Assembly: GCA_022826385.1 (NCBI GenBank)
Contig: JAJDUZ010000027.1
Span: 283,367 to 347,366 of the forward strand
Direction of reading: 5' to 3'
Length of the DNA stretch: 64,000 bases
Source of the DNA: Silicimonas sp.
Lineage (GTDB): Bacteria; Pseudomonadota; Alphaproteobacteria; Rhodobacterales; Rhodobacteraceae
Position 1 is the first letter of the stretch; the number at the start of each line of letters is the position of its first letter. The translations under genes and the position numbers were made by a program. Of this stretch, positions 1 to 8,482 are shown in pieces. Below the pieces are notes generated by a model that was given only the letters and a program-made list of their open reading frames with translations, ran no database searches and was not told the origin of the DNA.

Positions 1-1008
1 AAGCCGCGCGTCAACATCCTTGGGCCGATGTACGGCACGTTCAACATGCCCTCTGACCTGGCCGAGATCCGGCGTCTGGTCGAAGGCATCGGGGCCGAGG
101 TCAACATGGTGATGCCGCTGGGCGCCCATCTGGCCGAGATGCGGAATCTTGTGAATGCCGATGTGAATGTCTGCATGTATCGCGAGTTTGGCCGCGGGCT
201 ATGCGAGGTGCTGGGCAAGCCATACTTGCAAGCACCGGTCGGAATCGAGTCGACCACACTCTTCCTGCGCAAGCTGGGCGAGTTGCTGGACCTTGATCCC
301 GAACCCTTCATTGAGCGCGAGAAGCACTCGACCATCAAGCCGGTCTGGGATCTGTGGCGCTCGGTCACGCAGGACTTTTTCGCAACTGCCAGTTTCGCGA
401 TCGTCGCGAACGAGACCTATGCCCGAGGTGTTCGGCATTTCCTTGAGAACGACCTTGGTTTGCCATGCGGCTTTGCCGTAGCGCGTGTTGCCGGAACCAA
501 GACCAACAACGAGGAAGTGCGGGCGCTGATCGGCGAGAAGAAACCGCTGATCGTGTTCGGCTCGATCAACGAAAAGATGTATCTGGCCGAGACCAAGGCC
601 GGGCACGGTCCGCAACCGGCGTTTATCCCGGCGAGCTTTCCGGGTGCCGCGATCCGCCGCGCAACCGGCACGCCGTTCATGGGCTATGCCGGGGCGACCT
701 ATCTGTTGCAGGAAGTCTGCAACGGCCTGTTCGACGCGCTGTTCCACATTCTGCCGCTGGCCTCGGACATGGATGCCGCGGAAGCGACACCGACACGGCT
801 GCGCGCCGACATGCCATGGGACCCGGACGCTCAGGCCGAGCTCGACCGGATCGTGGCGACACACCCCATTCTCACCCGCATTTCTGCCGCCAAGACCCTG
901 CGCGATGCCGCCGAGCATGCCGCGCTGGAACAGGGCGCAGAGCGGGTTGTGATCGAAACCGTCAAGGCGTTGGCCCCAGCCCGGGTCAGCGAGAGGGAGG
1001 AAACTTAA
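1..1008 (+). CDS. bchZ: Chlorophyllide a reductase subunit Z (5' end outside window)
   Basis: This is the C-terminal 335 codons of BchZ; the reading frame is already open at base 1, so the gene starts upstream. BchZ is the NifK/BchB-like catalytic subunit that, with BchY and the iron protein BchX, reduces the C7-C8 bond of 3-vinyl or 3-hydroxyethyl chlorophyllide a in bacteriochlorophyll a synthesis. The visible part has the nitrogenase-like fold pattern (N-I-L-G-P-M-Y-G-T at the start, later F-G-S-I-N-E and [12 protein letters not shown]). The TAA stop is followed directly by the pufQ ATG, the typical bchCXYZ-puf superoperon arrangement. In relatives the puf promoter lies inside bchZ, but I could not identify it here. 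Confidence 0.95.
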   Translation, partial: KPRVNILGPMYGTFNMPSDLAEIRRLVEGIGAEVNMVMPLGAHLAEMRNLVNADVNVCMYREFGRGLCEVLGKPYLQAPVGIESTTLFLRKLGELLDLDPEPFIEREKHSTIKPVWDLWRSVTQDFFATASFAIVANETYARGVRHFLENDLGLPCGFAVARVAGTKTNNEEVRALIGEKKPLIVFGSINEKMYLAETKAGHGPQPAFIPASFPGAAIRRATGTPFMGYAGATYLLQEVCNGLFDALFHILPLASDMDAAEATPTRLRADMPWDPDAQAELDRIVATHPILTRISAAKTLRDAAEHAALEQGAERVVIETVKALAPARVSEREET

Positions 1009-1230
1009 ATGACTGACATCACCAACACACCGGTATCCCGCGAGAACCGGCAGAAGCGTGGTCTGGAGTTCAAGATCTACTTCGCCCTCATCTTTATCCT
1101 GGCCATCCCCGTTGGAACGGAACGGTGGATTGCCAACGTGGTGCGCAAGCGCTCGCTCAATACACGGGGGCCGCTGGCCCGCGCGTGGGCGGACGCCGAC
1201 CGTGTCACCCCGCTCATTTTCTCGGCATGA
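1009..1230 (+). CDS. pufQ: PufQ, bacteriochlorophyll/puf operon protein
   Basis: A 73-residue protein with one membrane segment (about residues 20-38, F-K-I-Y-F-A-L-I-F-I-L-A-I-P) and a basic C-terminal part, matching PufQ in size, sequence character and position as first puf gene. PufQ is linked genetically to bacteriochlorophyll synthesis and is thought to help carry or route pigment intermediates; its precise role is unsettled. The ATG touches the bchZ stop, so it is co-transcribed with bchZ and translationally coupled. A 96-base leader separates it from pufB. Confidence 0.9.
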   Translation: MTDITNTPVSRENRQKRGLEFKIYFALIFILAIPVGTERWIANVVRKRSLNTRGPLARAWADADRVTPLIFSA

Positions 1231-1326
1231 GCCCGCACGCCGAAAACCAGATCCCGAGGAGGTCACTCCGAGGGTCCCCGCCGCGAGGGTTTCGTGGCGT
1301 CAGCATAACGTTCCGGAGGAAAGTTC

Positions 1327-1479
1327 ATGGCTGATAACAGTGACCTGTCTTTCACAGGTCTAACCGACGAGCAGGCTCAGGAGTTGCACTCGGTCTATTT
1401 GGGCGGCCTCACGCTGTTCACGATCGTTGCAGTGGTCGCGCACCTAGCGACCTACATCTGGTGGCCGTGGTTCAATTGA
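1327..1479 (+). CDS. pufB: Light-harvesting 1 beta polypeptide
   Basis: A 50-residue LH1 beta chain. A polar N-terminus ([16 protein letters not shown]) leads into one transmembrane helix with the bacteriochlorophyll-binding His in A-V-V-A-H-L-A, followed by the W-W-P-W-F aromatic C-terminus typical of beta chains. It pairs with PufA to form the ring around the reaction centre. A strong GGAGGA ribosome site sits just upstream. The stop is 10 bases before pufA. Too short for standard ORF cut-offs, but certain from sequence and position. Confidence 0.96.
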   Translation: MADNSDLSFTGLTDEQAQELHSVYLGGLTLFTIVAVVAHLATYIWWPWFN

Positions 1480-1489
1480 GGAGGTCGTG

Positions 1490-1660
1490 ATGTCAAAATT
1501 CTACAAGATTTGGCTCATCTTCGACCCGCGTCGCGTGTTCGTAGCACAGGGCGTGTTCCTCTTCCTCCTGGCGGTGATGATTCACTTGGTTGTCCTTTCG
1601 AACGGTCTGAACTGGTTCGAGAGCGCAGCTGCGTCTCATGCCGCGAGAATGGAAAACTAG
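1490..1660 (+). CDS. pufA: Light-harvesting 1 alpha polypeptide
   Basis: A 56-residue LH1 alpha chain. The N-terminus [17 protein letters not shown] is the family signature, followed by a single membrane helix containing the bacteriochlorophyll ligand His ([10 protein letters not shown]) and a short periplasmic tail with N-W-F-E. GAGGAGG immediately upstream is a good ribosome site. A stable stem-loop follows before pufL. That position is where puf operons carry the structure that protects the pufBA messenger and raises antenna output over reaction-centre output. Confidence 0.96.
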   Translation: MSKFYKIWLIFDPRRVFVAQGVFLFLLAVMIHLVVLSNGLNWFESAAASHAARMEN

Positions 1661-1684
1661 GCCTAGGATCGCTTGCTCGAAATC

Positions 1685-1717
1685 GTCGTGGGCGGCGGCC
1701 CGTTCGTCGCCCACGAC
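1685..1717 (+). promoter_or_regulatory. Intercistronic hairpin between pufBA and pufLM
   Basis: A perfect 10-base-pair stem (1685-1694 with 1708-1717, GTCGTGGGCG/CGCCCACGAC) closes a 13-base loop. A weaker GGATCCC/GGGAT hairpin follows near 1736-1754. There is no U-run, so it is not a classic terminator. In Rhodobacter, stem-loops here block 3'-5' decay and stabilise the pufBA transcript; the same role is inferred from position. Confidence 0.75.
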
Positions 1718-1773
1718 AAACAAAACGAACAGGGCGGATCCCATCCGGGATGCGCTGAACGGAGAGTAAGAAG

Positions 1774-2613
1774 ATGGCTTTGCTCAGCTTCGAGAGAAAA
1801 TACCGGGTCCGGGGCGGGACGATCATTGGTGGTGATCTGTTCGATTTCTGGGTTGGCCCGTTCTATGTCGGATTTTTCGGCGTCACCGGCGCATTCTTCG
1901 CGCTCCTTGGCACCATTCTTATCTTCTACGGTGCGTCGCTTCAGGGGGTCTGGAACCCTTGGCTGATCAGCATCGAGCCGCCTGACCTGAGTTACGGTCT
2001 GGCCGCGGCGCCCCTGAACGAAGGCGGCCTATGGCAGGTCATCACCTTCTGTGCGATCGGCGCCTTTGTCAGTTGGGCGCTGCGCGAGGTCGAGATCTGC
2101 CGCAAGCTGGGGATGGGCTATCACGTGCCCTTCGCGTTCAGCTTCGCGATCTTCGCCTATGTCACGCTGGTGGTGTTCCGCCCGCTGCTGATGGGCGCCT
2201 GGGGGCATGGGTTCCCCTATGGCATCTTCAGCCACCTCGACTGGGTGTCGAACACCGGCTATGCCTATCTGCACTTCCACTACAATCCGGCGCATATGCT
2301 GGCGGTGACCCTGTTCTTCACCGTGACGCTCGCGCTTGCCCTGCATGGTGCGCTGATCCTCTCCGCAGCGAACCCGGAAAAGGGCGAGGTCATGAAGACG
2401 CCGGATCATGAAGACACCTTCTTCCGCGATTTCATCGGCTATTCGATCGGGCCCCTCGGCATTCACCGCCTTGGTTTTCTTCTGGCCATCAACGCGGGTT
2501 TCTGGAGCGCAGTCTGCATCATCATCTCGGGCCCCGTCTGGACCAAGGGTTGGCCCGAATGGTGGAACTGGTGGCTCGAGCTGCCGATCTGGGGCAGCCA
2601 GGTGGGGTTCTAA
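1774..2613 (+). CDS. pufL: Photosynthetic reaction centre L subunit
   Basis: A 279-residue, five-helix membrane protein (L chains are usually about 275-282). The N-terminus [16 protein letters not shown] is diagnostic. Other family blocks are visible: [11 protein letters not shown] near residue 153 (special-pair/accessory pigment region), H-Y-N-P-A-H-M near 170, and G-I-H-R-L-G near 230 with the non-haem iron His. It binds half of the special pair, bacteriopheophytin and QA/QB pocket elements with PufM. Three bases separate its stop from pufM. Confidence 0.98.
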   Translation: MALLSFERKYRVRGGTIIGGDLFDFWVGPFYVGFFGVTGAFFALLGTILIFYGASLQGVWNPWLISIEPPDLSYGLAAAPLNEGGLWQVITFCAIGAFVSWALREVEICRKLGMGYHVPFAFSFAIFAYVTLVVFRPLLMGAWGHGFPYGIFSHLDWVSNTGYAYLHFHYNPAHMLAVTLFFTVTLALALHGALILSAANPEKGEVMKTPDHEDTFFRDFIGYSIGPLGIHRLGFLLAINAGFWSAVCIIISGPVWTKGWPEWWNWWLELPIWGSQVGF

Positions 2614-2616
2614 GAC

Positions 2617-3603
2617 ATGATTACGGAATATCAGAACATCTTTAACCAGGTGCAGGTTCGCGGTCCCGCCGAGATGGGGACAGACGACTATGGCACCCTG
2701 ACGGAAGACCGCACCAAGGGCGCGACCTTCTCGACCCTCTTCGGCTGGTTCGCCAATGCGCAGATCGGACCGGTCAATCTTGGCATGGCGGGCATCGTAT
2801 CGCTGGCGTCGGGTCTGATCTGGTTGAACATCATCGGGATCAACATGCTGGCACAGGTCGGCTGGTCGATCCCCGAGTTCATCCGCCAGCTCTTCTGGCT
2901 GGCGCTCGAGCCGCCCTCGCCGGAATACGGGCTGAGCATGCCGCCGCTGAACGATGGCGGCTGGTACATCATCGCCAGCTTCTTCCTGCTCTTCTCGGTC
3001 ATGGCGTGGTGGTACCGGTCGTGGCAGTTGGCCGCAGAACAGAAGATGGGCAAGCATGTCTTCTGGGCGTTCGGATCGGCCATCTGGCTGTTCCTTGTGC
3101 TGGGTCTCTTTCGCCCGGTCCTGATGGGCTCGTGGTCGGAAGCCGTGCCTTACGGCATCTTCGCCCACCTTGACTGGACGACGGCATTCTCGATCCGCTA
3201 CGGCAACCTCTACTATAACCCGTTCCACTGCCTCAGCATCGTGTTCCTCTATGGCTCGTGCCTGCTGTTCGCGATGCATGGCGGCACGATCCTGGCGGTC
3301 ACCCGTTATGGCGGTGACCGTGAGCTGGAACAGATCGTCGACCGGGGCACAGCCACGGAACGCGCCGCACTCTTCTGGCGCTGGACCATGGGCTTCAACG
3401 CCACGATGGAAGGTATCCACCGGTGGGCGTGGTGGTTCGCGGTCCTAACGCCGATCACCGGCGGGATCGGCATCCTGCTGACGGGCACCGTTGTCGACAA
3501 CTGGTTCATCTGGGCCCAGGAGCACTACTTCGCGCCAACCTATGACGGCGAGTATGGCTACGAAGCCTACCGGACCTACGAAGACTTTATCGGGAAGGAA
3601 TGA
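2617..3603 (+). CDS. pufM: Photosynthetic reaction centre M subunit
   Basis: A 328-residue five-helix protein. Diagnostic blocks are the N-terminus [19 protein letters not shown] near 188 and Y-N-P-F-H-C near 201 (pigment region), and E-G-I-H-R-W-A-W-W near 268 (iron ligand and quinone site). It pairs with PufL to form the charge-separating core in the cytoplasmic membrane. Its slightly longer C-terminus ([14 protein letters not shown]) is typical of M subunits that work with a bound PufC cytochrome. pufC begins four bases after the stop. Confidence 0.98.
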   Translation: MITEYQNIFNQVQVRGPAEMGTDDYGTLTEDRTKGATFSTLFGWFANAQIGPVNLGMAGIVSLASGLIWLNIIGINMLAQVGWSIPEFIRQLFWLALEPPSPEYGLSMPPLNDGGWYIIASFFLLFSVMAWWYRSWQLAAEQKMGKHVFWAFGSAIWLFLVLGLFRPVLMGSWSEAVPYGIFAHLDWTTAFSIRYGNLYYNPFHCLSIVFLYGSCLLFAMHGGTILAVTRYGGDRELEQIVDRGTATERAALFWRWTMGFNATMEGIHRWAWWFAVLTPITGGIGILLTGTVVDNWFIWAQEHYFAPTYDGEYGYEAYRTYEDFIGKE

Positions 3604-3607
3604 GGTG

Positions 3608-4633
3608 ATGGATTTCGAAAAACTCATAAAGTTCCCGGAATGGTTCGGTGAGTGGAACAAGAAGAACCCGACCGACATCTATGGCCCTGTCATCGTGATG
3701 GGTGCGCTGGGGACGGCGGTGATCGCAGTGATCGCACTTTTCGCCTTCGGCCAGCCCTTCGCGACGGACAGCCTGCAAACCGGGCCGCGCGGCATCGGGA
3801 TGTCGGTGACCGAGTTCAAGTCGGACCTTGCAAAGCCCGATCCCGGCATCGCGGCGTTAGAGGAAATCGGCGATCTTGACGGTGACCTGATCAAGGCGAT
3901 GCAGGCCTGGACGGGCATTCCCGACCTCTTCGAGAATGTCGACAGCTATCAGTATGGCGTCGGTGCGATGATGATCGCGATGACCCAGAACATAAACGAG
4001 AACTGGGCGGGTCACGTCTATGCCAATGGCGAGGTGGGTGTGACCTGTTACACCTGTCACCGCGGGCAGCCGGTGCCGTCCGAGATCTGGTTCTCGATCG
4101 TTCCGGTGAACGAACGGATGGACGGCTGGGCCGCGATCCAGAACCGGGCAACCTCGTTGTCGCAATCAACCTCGCTGCCGTCCGATGCCTTGGAAAGCTA
4201 CCTGCTCGACGATCAGACGATTGGTGTGCACGATCTGGAAAGCCGCGTTGCCGGCATCCCGGGTCAGGATGACTATCCGGGCATCCAGCATGCCGAGCGG
4301 ACCTATTCGCTCATGAACTACTTCGCCAATTCGCTCGGCGTGAACTGCGTGTTCTGCCACAACTCCCGTGCCTTTTACGACGCCGGGCAAGTTACTCCCC
4401 AATGGGCGACGGCGAGCCTGGGTATCCTGATGGTTCAGGAACTCAACAATGATTACATCGTGCCGGCTGGTGCGCTCTTGCCCGAAGAGCGTCTGGGGCC
4501 GCGCAACGGCGACGAGCCGAAAGTGGCCTGCAAAACCTGCCACAAAGGCTATCAGCAGCCGCTGCAAGGCACGAACGTGATTGGCGACTGGACACAGCTC
4601 CAGTCCACCGACGAGGTGGTCGAGCTGCCGTAA
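3608..4633 (+). CDS. pufC: Reaction-centre cytochrome c subunit (three haem motifs)
   Basis: The ATG at 3608 (M-D-F-E-K-L-I-K-F-P) gives 341 residues; an in-frame start further upstream would overlap pufM and is rejected. PufC re-reduces the photo-oxidised special pair from the periplasmic side. One N-terminal membrane anchor (about 25-48) with no lipobox Cys is followed by the haem domain. Only three C-x-x-C-H motifs exist: CYTCH 147-151, CVFCH 247-251 and CKTCH 308-312. The family norm is four. The first motif is missing: the segment around residues 92-115 keeps the flanking A-M-Q-A-W but has no Cys or CH. A triheme PufC of this kind is known from Rhodovulum sulfidophilum. The reading frame is otherwise intact. 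Confidence 0.95.
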   Translation: MDFEKLIKFPEWFGEWNKKNPTDIYGPVIVMGALGTAVIAVIALFAFGQPFATDSLQTGPRGIGMSVTEFKSDLAKPDPGIAALEEIGDLDGDLIKAMQAWTGIPDLFENVDSYQYGVGAMMIAMTQNINENWAGHVYANGEVGVTCYTCHRGQPVPSEIWFSIVPVNERMDGWAAIQNRATSLSQSTSLPSDALESYLLDDQTIGVHDLESRVAGIPGQDDYPGIQHAERTYSLMNYFANSLGVNCVFCHNSRAFYDAGQVTPQWATASLGILMVQELNNDYIVPAGALLPEERLGPRNGDEPKVACKTCHKGYQQPLQGTNVIGDWTQLQSTDEVVELP

Positions 4634-4727
4634 GGCAGTCGCCAGAAGAGGTTCGGTTCCGCGGGCAACAGGGACCGGACAACGGGGTGCACCATCCCGC
4701 ATCCCAGTTCTGCCTAGCAGGACGAAA

Positions 4728-4761
4728 GGCGGCGCATTCTCCGTTCCCTGAATGCGCCGCC
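4728..4761 (+). promoter_or_regulatory. Strong hairpin between pufC and dxs
   Basis: A perfect 12-base-pair stem (GGCGGCGCATTC at 4728-4739 with its complement at 4750-4761) closes a 10-base loop. No U-run follows, so it may be a 3'-end stabiliser or processing site for the puf messenger rather than a simple intrinsic terminator. It lies in the 168-base gap before dxs, which holds no gene. Confidence 0.6.
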
Positions 4762-4801
4762 ATACCCGCCCGGGGGAAGGGGACAACAGGGAGCTTATGC
4801 C

Positions 4802-6721
4802 ATGACCAACAGCCCACTTCTTGACACCATCGCCGGTCCGTCTGATCTGAAAGGTCTGTCGGATGTCGATCTTGGGCGTCTTGCCGACGAGCTTCGCCGC
4901 GAAGTCATCGAAGTGGTCAGCCAGACCGGCGGCCATCTTGGCTCGTCACTTGGCGTGGTTGAGCTAAGCGTTGCGATCCATGCGGTGTTCAACACGCCGA
5001 TGGACAAGTTGATCTGGGACGTGGGTCATCAGTGCTATCCGCACAAAGTGCTGACCGGGCGCCGCGACCGGATGACGACGCTGCGCCAGAAGGACGGCTT
5101 GTCAGGGTTCACGAAGCGCGACGAAAGCGAGTACGACCCGTTTGGTGCCGCGCATTCCTCGACCTCGATTTCAGCCGCCCTTGGCTTTGCCGTCGGGCGC
5201 GACATGGGACGCCCCACGGGTGATGCAATTGCTGTCATCGGTGACGGGTCGATAAGCGCGGGCATGGCCTATGAGGCGCTGAACAATGCCGGGGCCGAGG
5301 GGCGCCGGATGATCGTCATTCTGAATGACAACGAGATGTCGATCGCGCCACCCGTCGGTGCGATGTCGTCCTATTTGTCGGGGCTTTATGCCGCGACGCC
5401 GGAACCCATGAAAGCCTTGGCCGAAGGCATGGAAGCCTTCATGCCGCCGCCGATGCGCGAGGGCGCACGCCGGGCGCGCCAATTGGTGACCGGGCAAGGG
5501 CTTTCGGGCACGCTCTTCGAGGAACTTGGCTTTGGCTATATGGGCCCGATTGACGGTCACGACATGCCGCAGCTTCTTGCCGCGCTTCGCGCCGCAAAGG
5601 CCCGGGCTGAAGGGCCGGTGCTGATCCATTGCTGTACGGTCAAAGGCAAAGGCTATGCGCCTGCCGAACAGAGCGCCGACAAGTATCATGGCGTCGCGAA
5701 GTTCGACGTGGAAACCGGGACGCAGGCCAAGTCGAAGCCGAATGCGCCCAGCTATACTGGTGTTTTCGGCAAGACACTGACCGACGAAGCCTCGCGCGAC
5801 CCCCGTGTCGTTGCCGTGACTGCCGCAATGCCTTCGGGCACCGGCGTCAATATCATGGCGGATCGCTTTCCGGGTCGCGTCTTCGACGTCGGGATTGCCG
5901 AGCAACACGCCGTGACATTCGCCGCTGGTATGGCCGCAAGTGGTTTACGTCCGTTCTGCGCGATCTATTCGACGTTCCTGCAACGTGGCTATGACCAGAT
6001 CGTGCATGACGTGGCCTTGCAGGGCTTGCCTGTGCGCTTTGCCATTGACCGGGCCGGGTTGGTCGGCGCCGATGGCGCGACCCACGCCGGCGCGTTCGAT
6101 GTGGCCTATCTGTCGAACTTGCCCGGCTTCACCGTGATGGCTGCGGCCGATGAAGCCGAGCTGGTTCACATGGTGGCCACCGCGGTGGCGCATGACGCCG
6201 GGCCGATTGCCTTCCGGTATCCGCGCGGCAACGGTGTGGGTGTCGAGATGCCCGAGCGGGGCGAAGTTCTGGAAATCGGCAAGGGCCGCGTGGTGCGCGA
6301 GGGCACGGATCTTGCGATCCTGTCGTTCGGGGCGCATCTGTCCGAGGCCCTGTTGGCCGCTGACCAACTGGCGGATGAAGGGATCAGCGTGACGGTTGCA
6401 GATGCACGGTTCGCCAAACCACTGGACACCGATCTGATCGAACGGCTGGCACGCACGCATGACGGTCTGATCACGGTCGAGCAGGGCTCGGATGGCGGCT
6501 TCAGTTCCATGGTACTGCACCATCTGGCGCGCGCTGGGTTACTGGACGGCGGGCTGGCGGTGCGACCGATGACCTTGCCCGACCGGTTCATCCATCAGGC
6601 GAGCCCGGCCGAGATGTATGCCGACGCGGGATTGACCGTTGCAGATATCTGCCGGACGGCCACCGGCATCCTGCGCAAGGATGAGACGGTCGTGCCATTC
6701 GGCACTCAAGGGGGCGTTTGA
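4802..6721 (+). CDS. dxs: 1-deoxy-D-xylulose-5-phosphate synthase
   Basis: A 639-residue thiamine-diphosphate enzyme that condenses pyruvate and glyceraldehyde 3-phosphate, the first step of the MEP isoprenoid pathway. The ThDP motif [16 protein letters not shown] appears near residue 150, and the catalytic-Glu segment [13 protein letters not shown] near 366. Length and domain order (ThDP, pyrimidine-binding, transketolase C-terminal) are normal. Its location right after puf, as in Rhodobacter, points to supply of phytol/geranylgeranyl and carotenoid precursors for photosynthesis. The upstream sequence AGGGAGCTTATGCC gives an adequate ribosome site. Confidence 0.97.
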   Translation: MTNSPLLDTIAGPSDLKGLSDVDLGRLADELRREVIEVVSQTGGHLGSSLGVVELSVAIHAVFNTPMDKLIWDVGHQCYPHKVLTGRRDRMTTLRQKDGLSGFTKRDESEYDPFGAAHSSTSISAALGFAVGRDMGRPTGDAIAVIGDGSISAGMAYEALNNAGAEGRRMIVILNDNEMSIAPPVGAMSSYLSGLYAATPEPMKALAEGMEAFMPPPMREGARRARQLVTGQGLSGTLFEELGFGYMGPIDGHDMPQLLAALRAAKARAEGPVLIHCCTVKGKGYAPAEQSADKYHGVAKFDVETGTQAKSKPNAPSYTGVFGKTLTDEASRDPRVVAVTAAMPSGTGVNIMADRFPGRVFDVGIAEQHAVTFAAGMAASGLRPFCAIYSTFLQRGYDQIVHDVALQGLPVRFAIDRAGLVGADGATHAGAFDVAYLSNLPGFTVMAAADEAELVHMVATAVAHDAGPIAFRYPRGNGVGVEMPERGEVLEIGKGRVVREGTDLAILSFGAHLSEALLAADQLADEGISVTVADARFAKPLDTDLIERLARTHDGLITVEQGSDGGFSSMVLHHLARAGLLDGGLAVRPMTLPDRFIHQASPAEMYADAGLTVADICRTATGILRKDETVVPFGTQGGV

Positions 6722-6733
6722 CACAAACGCCCC
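6711..6733. terminator. Hairpin at the dxs/idi convergent junction
   Basis: GGGGCGTTT (6711-6719) pairs perfectly with AAACGCCCC (6725-6733) across a five-base loop; the dxs TGA stop lies within it. It sits between convergent dxs and idi and could end transcripts from both sides, although no clear U-tract follows on either strand. Confidence 0.5.
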
Positions 6734-6773
6734 GATCCATTCGTGCAGTGAGGTGACGTCGCCTGCGGTTTCG

Positions 6774-7301
6774 TCAGGCCGATACGTCGTCGAAGATCTT
6801 GGCGCTGTGTTCGTCCAGATAGATCCGCAGCCACGGTGTGAAGCGGTTCGGGAAGTTCGCGACCGCCTGATTGAGTTCGCGGAAGGTCATCCAGCGCGTA
6901 TCCATCACCTCGTCTGGGTTCGGTGACACGACCAGATCGCTTGGCGCTTCGGCAGTGAACAGATCGACCACCTCGTGTTCGATCAGGCCTTTCCCGACAT
7001 CGGCGCGGTACTCGATCGTATCGCGGTGCACGGGTGACAGCCCCTTGATCCCCAGTTCTTCGTCCAACCGTCGCTGAGCACAATCAAGCGGGGTTTCGTT
7101 CCACTCCGGATGCGTACAACAGGTGTTCGCCCAGAGACCGGGGGTGTGATACTTGCCCATGGCACGCCGCTGTACCAGCACCTCGTCGCCTTTCAGGACA
7201 AAGACCGAAACAGCCTTGTGGCGAAGGCCGCGCTGGTGCGCTTCCAGTTTTTCGACAGGGGTCAGCGTGCCATCGACCCAGGTGGGGATCATGATCGTCA
7301 T
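6774..7301 (-). CDS. idi: Isopentenyl-diphosphate delta-isomerase, type 1
   Basis: A 175-residue Nudix-fold isomerase interconverting isopentenyl and dimethylallyl diphosphate. Hallmarks are the active-site Cys block A-N-T-C-C-T-H-P (about 64-71) and a Nudix-like R-R-L-D-E-E-L-G-I segment, plus the catalytic E-Y-R-A-D region. The ATG overlaps the bchP stop by four bases, so it is the last gene of the bchG-bch2-bchP-idi run. It works with dxs and BchP to provide the C20 tail of bacteriochlorophyll. idi in this place is standard for Rhodobacter-type clusters. Confidence 0.95.
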   Translation of the reverse strand: MTIMIPTWVDGTLTPVEKLEAHQRGLRHKAVSVFVLKGDEVLVQRRAMGKYHTPGLWANTCCTHPEWNETPLDCAQRRLDEELGIKGLSPVHRDTIEYRADVGKGLIEHEVVDLFTAEAPSDLVVSPNPDEVMDTRWMTFRELNQAVANFPNRFTPWLRIYLDEHSAKIFDDVSA

Positions 7302-8479
7302 GTGTGCTCCGGGCGGACGATGCCGGTCAGATGCGCCAGGTTCTTGATCCCGATCTTGATGTGGGCCATCGGGCGCGCTTTCACCAGCTTCTTGTTCATA
7401 TAGGCTTCGAACGTCAAGCGCTGCACATCGATGTCGTGGCAGAGCGAAACGAACCGTTCGCGCCGTTCGTCAGACTTGTAGTAAGCGTCTTGCATCGACC
7501 GCAGAACGCGGAAGACCATCTTGTGCTCGCCCATGAAAAGCTTGCGGGCAAGTTGCAGATCCTTTGCACGTCCCGACGCCAGACAGGCCGCTGCAGCCGT
7601 GGCTGCAACACGTCCCCCCATCATGGCGTAATAGATGCCCTCGCCAGAACTTGGGGCCACGACCCCAGCGGCATCTCCGGCCAGCACAAGGTCCTTGCCG
7701 TTGTCCCATCGGTCCATCGGGCGCAGCGGGATCGGGGCGCCTTCCTTGCGGAGGGTTTCGCAGTCTTCAAGCCCCGACGCGCGACGGAGTGCGGCGGTGG
7801 CTTCCTTCAAACTGACATCCGGGTCTTCGGTGCCCATGCCGACGCTGGTGGTCGACCCGTGCGGAAAGACCCACCCGTAAAAGTCAGGCGAGATTGCCCC
7901 GTCATAGACCACGTCGCACCGCTCGGGGTCATAGATGTCGGTCTTGGGCGGCGCCGCGATGATCTCGTGATAGGCGAAGACCAGCGGCACCTTGTCGGCG
8001 TCTTTCACTTCGGCGCGTCCGACCTTGGACTTGGCCCCGTCAGCGCCGATGATCAGCTTGGTCCGCAGCGGCTTTTCCTCGCCGCTCGCCTTTTCGCGGA
8101 AGACAACGCGCGTGCCGTCTGCATCGCGGTCGATCCGAACGAATGTGCCTTCGTAATAGTCCGCACCTGCCTTCACGGCGCGGTCGCGTAGGAACGGATC
8201 GAAGTCTTTCCGGTCGACCATGCCGACATAGCCGTTCTCGATCGGGATATCGACCTTGCGGCCAGTGGGCGAGATCATCCGGGCAGTCGTCACCTTGGTC
8301 AGAAGCTGTTCTTCCCCGATGTCGAAATCCTGCATCAGCCGGGGCGGGATTGCGCCGCCACACGGTTTGATCCGACCGGCGCGGTCGATCAGGGCGACGC
8401 TTACACCACTGCGGGCAAGGTCTTCGGCGGCTGTTGCCCCGGCGGGGCCACCGCCCACAACGACGACGTCATATTTCAT
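7298..8479 (-). CDS. bchP: Geranylgeranyl diphosphate/bacteriochlorophyll reductase
   Basis: A 393-residue flavoprotein of the geranylgeranyl reductase family. The N-terminal dinucleotide motif V-V-V-G-G-G-P-A-G-A-T-A-A-E-D-L is followed by C-G-G-A-I-P-P-R near 40, and G-D-A-A-G-V-V-A-P-S-S-G-E-G-I-Y-Y-A near 270 (FAD-binding and substrate region). It saturates three double bonds of the geranylgeranyl tail to phytyl on bacteriochlorophyll a. It lies three bases after bch2 and overlaps idi, so these are co-transcribed from the bchG side. Confidence 0.96.
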   Translation of the reverse strand: MKYDVVVVGGGPAGATAAEDLARSGVSVALIDRAGRIKPCGGAIPPRLMQDFDIGEEQLLTKVTTARMISPTGRKVDIPIENGYVGMVDRKDFDPFLRDRAVKAGADYYEGTFVRIDRDADGTRVVFREKASGEEKPLRTKLIIGADGAKSKVGRAEVKDADKVPLVFAYHEIIAAPPKTDIYDPERCDVVYDGAISPDFYGWVFPHGSTTSVGMGTEDPDVSLKEATAALRRASGLEDCETLRKEGAPIPLRPMDRWDNGKDLVLAGDAAGVVAPSSGEGIYYAMMGGRVAATAAAACLASGRAKDLQLARKLFMGEHKMVFRVLRSMQDAYYKSDERRERFVSLCHDIDVQRLTFEAYMNKKLVKARPMAHIKIGIKNLAHLTGIVRPEHT

Positions 8480-8482
8480 CTC

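Noticed and set aside
2029..3420. A 463-codon antisense frame across pufL and pufM
   Set aside because: Both puf genes are certain, and the antisense product shows only low-complexity charged sequence typical of shadow frames.
3491..3607. Upstream extension of pufC to 3491
   Set aside because: It overlaps pufM out of frame; the ATG at 3608 starts a normal membrane anchor.
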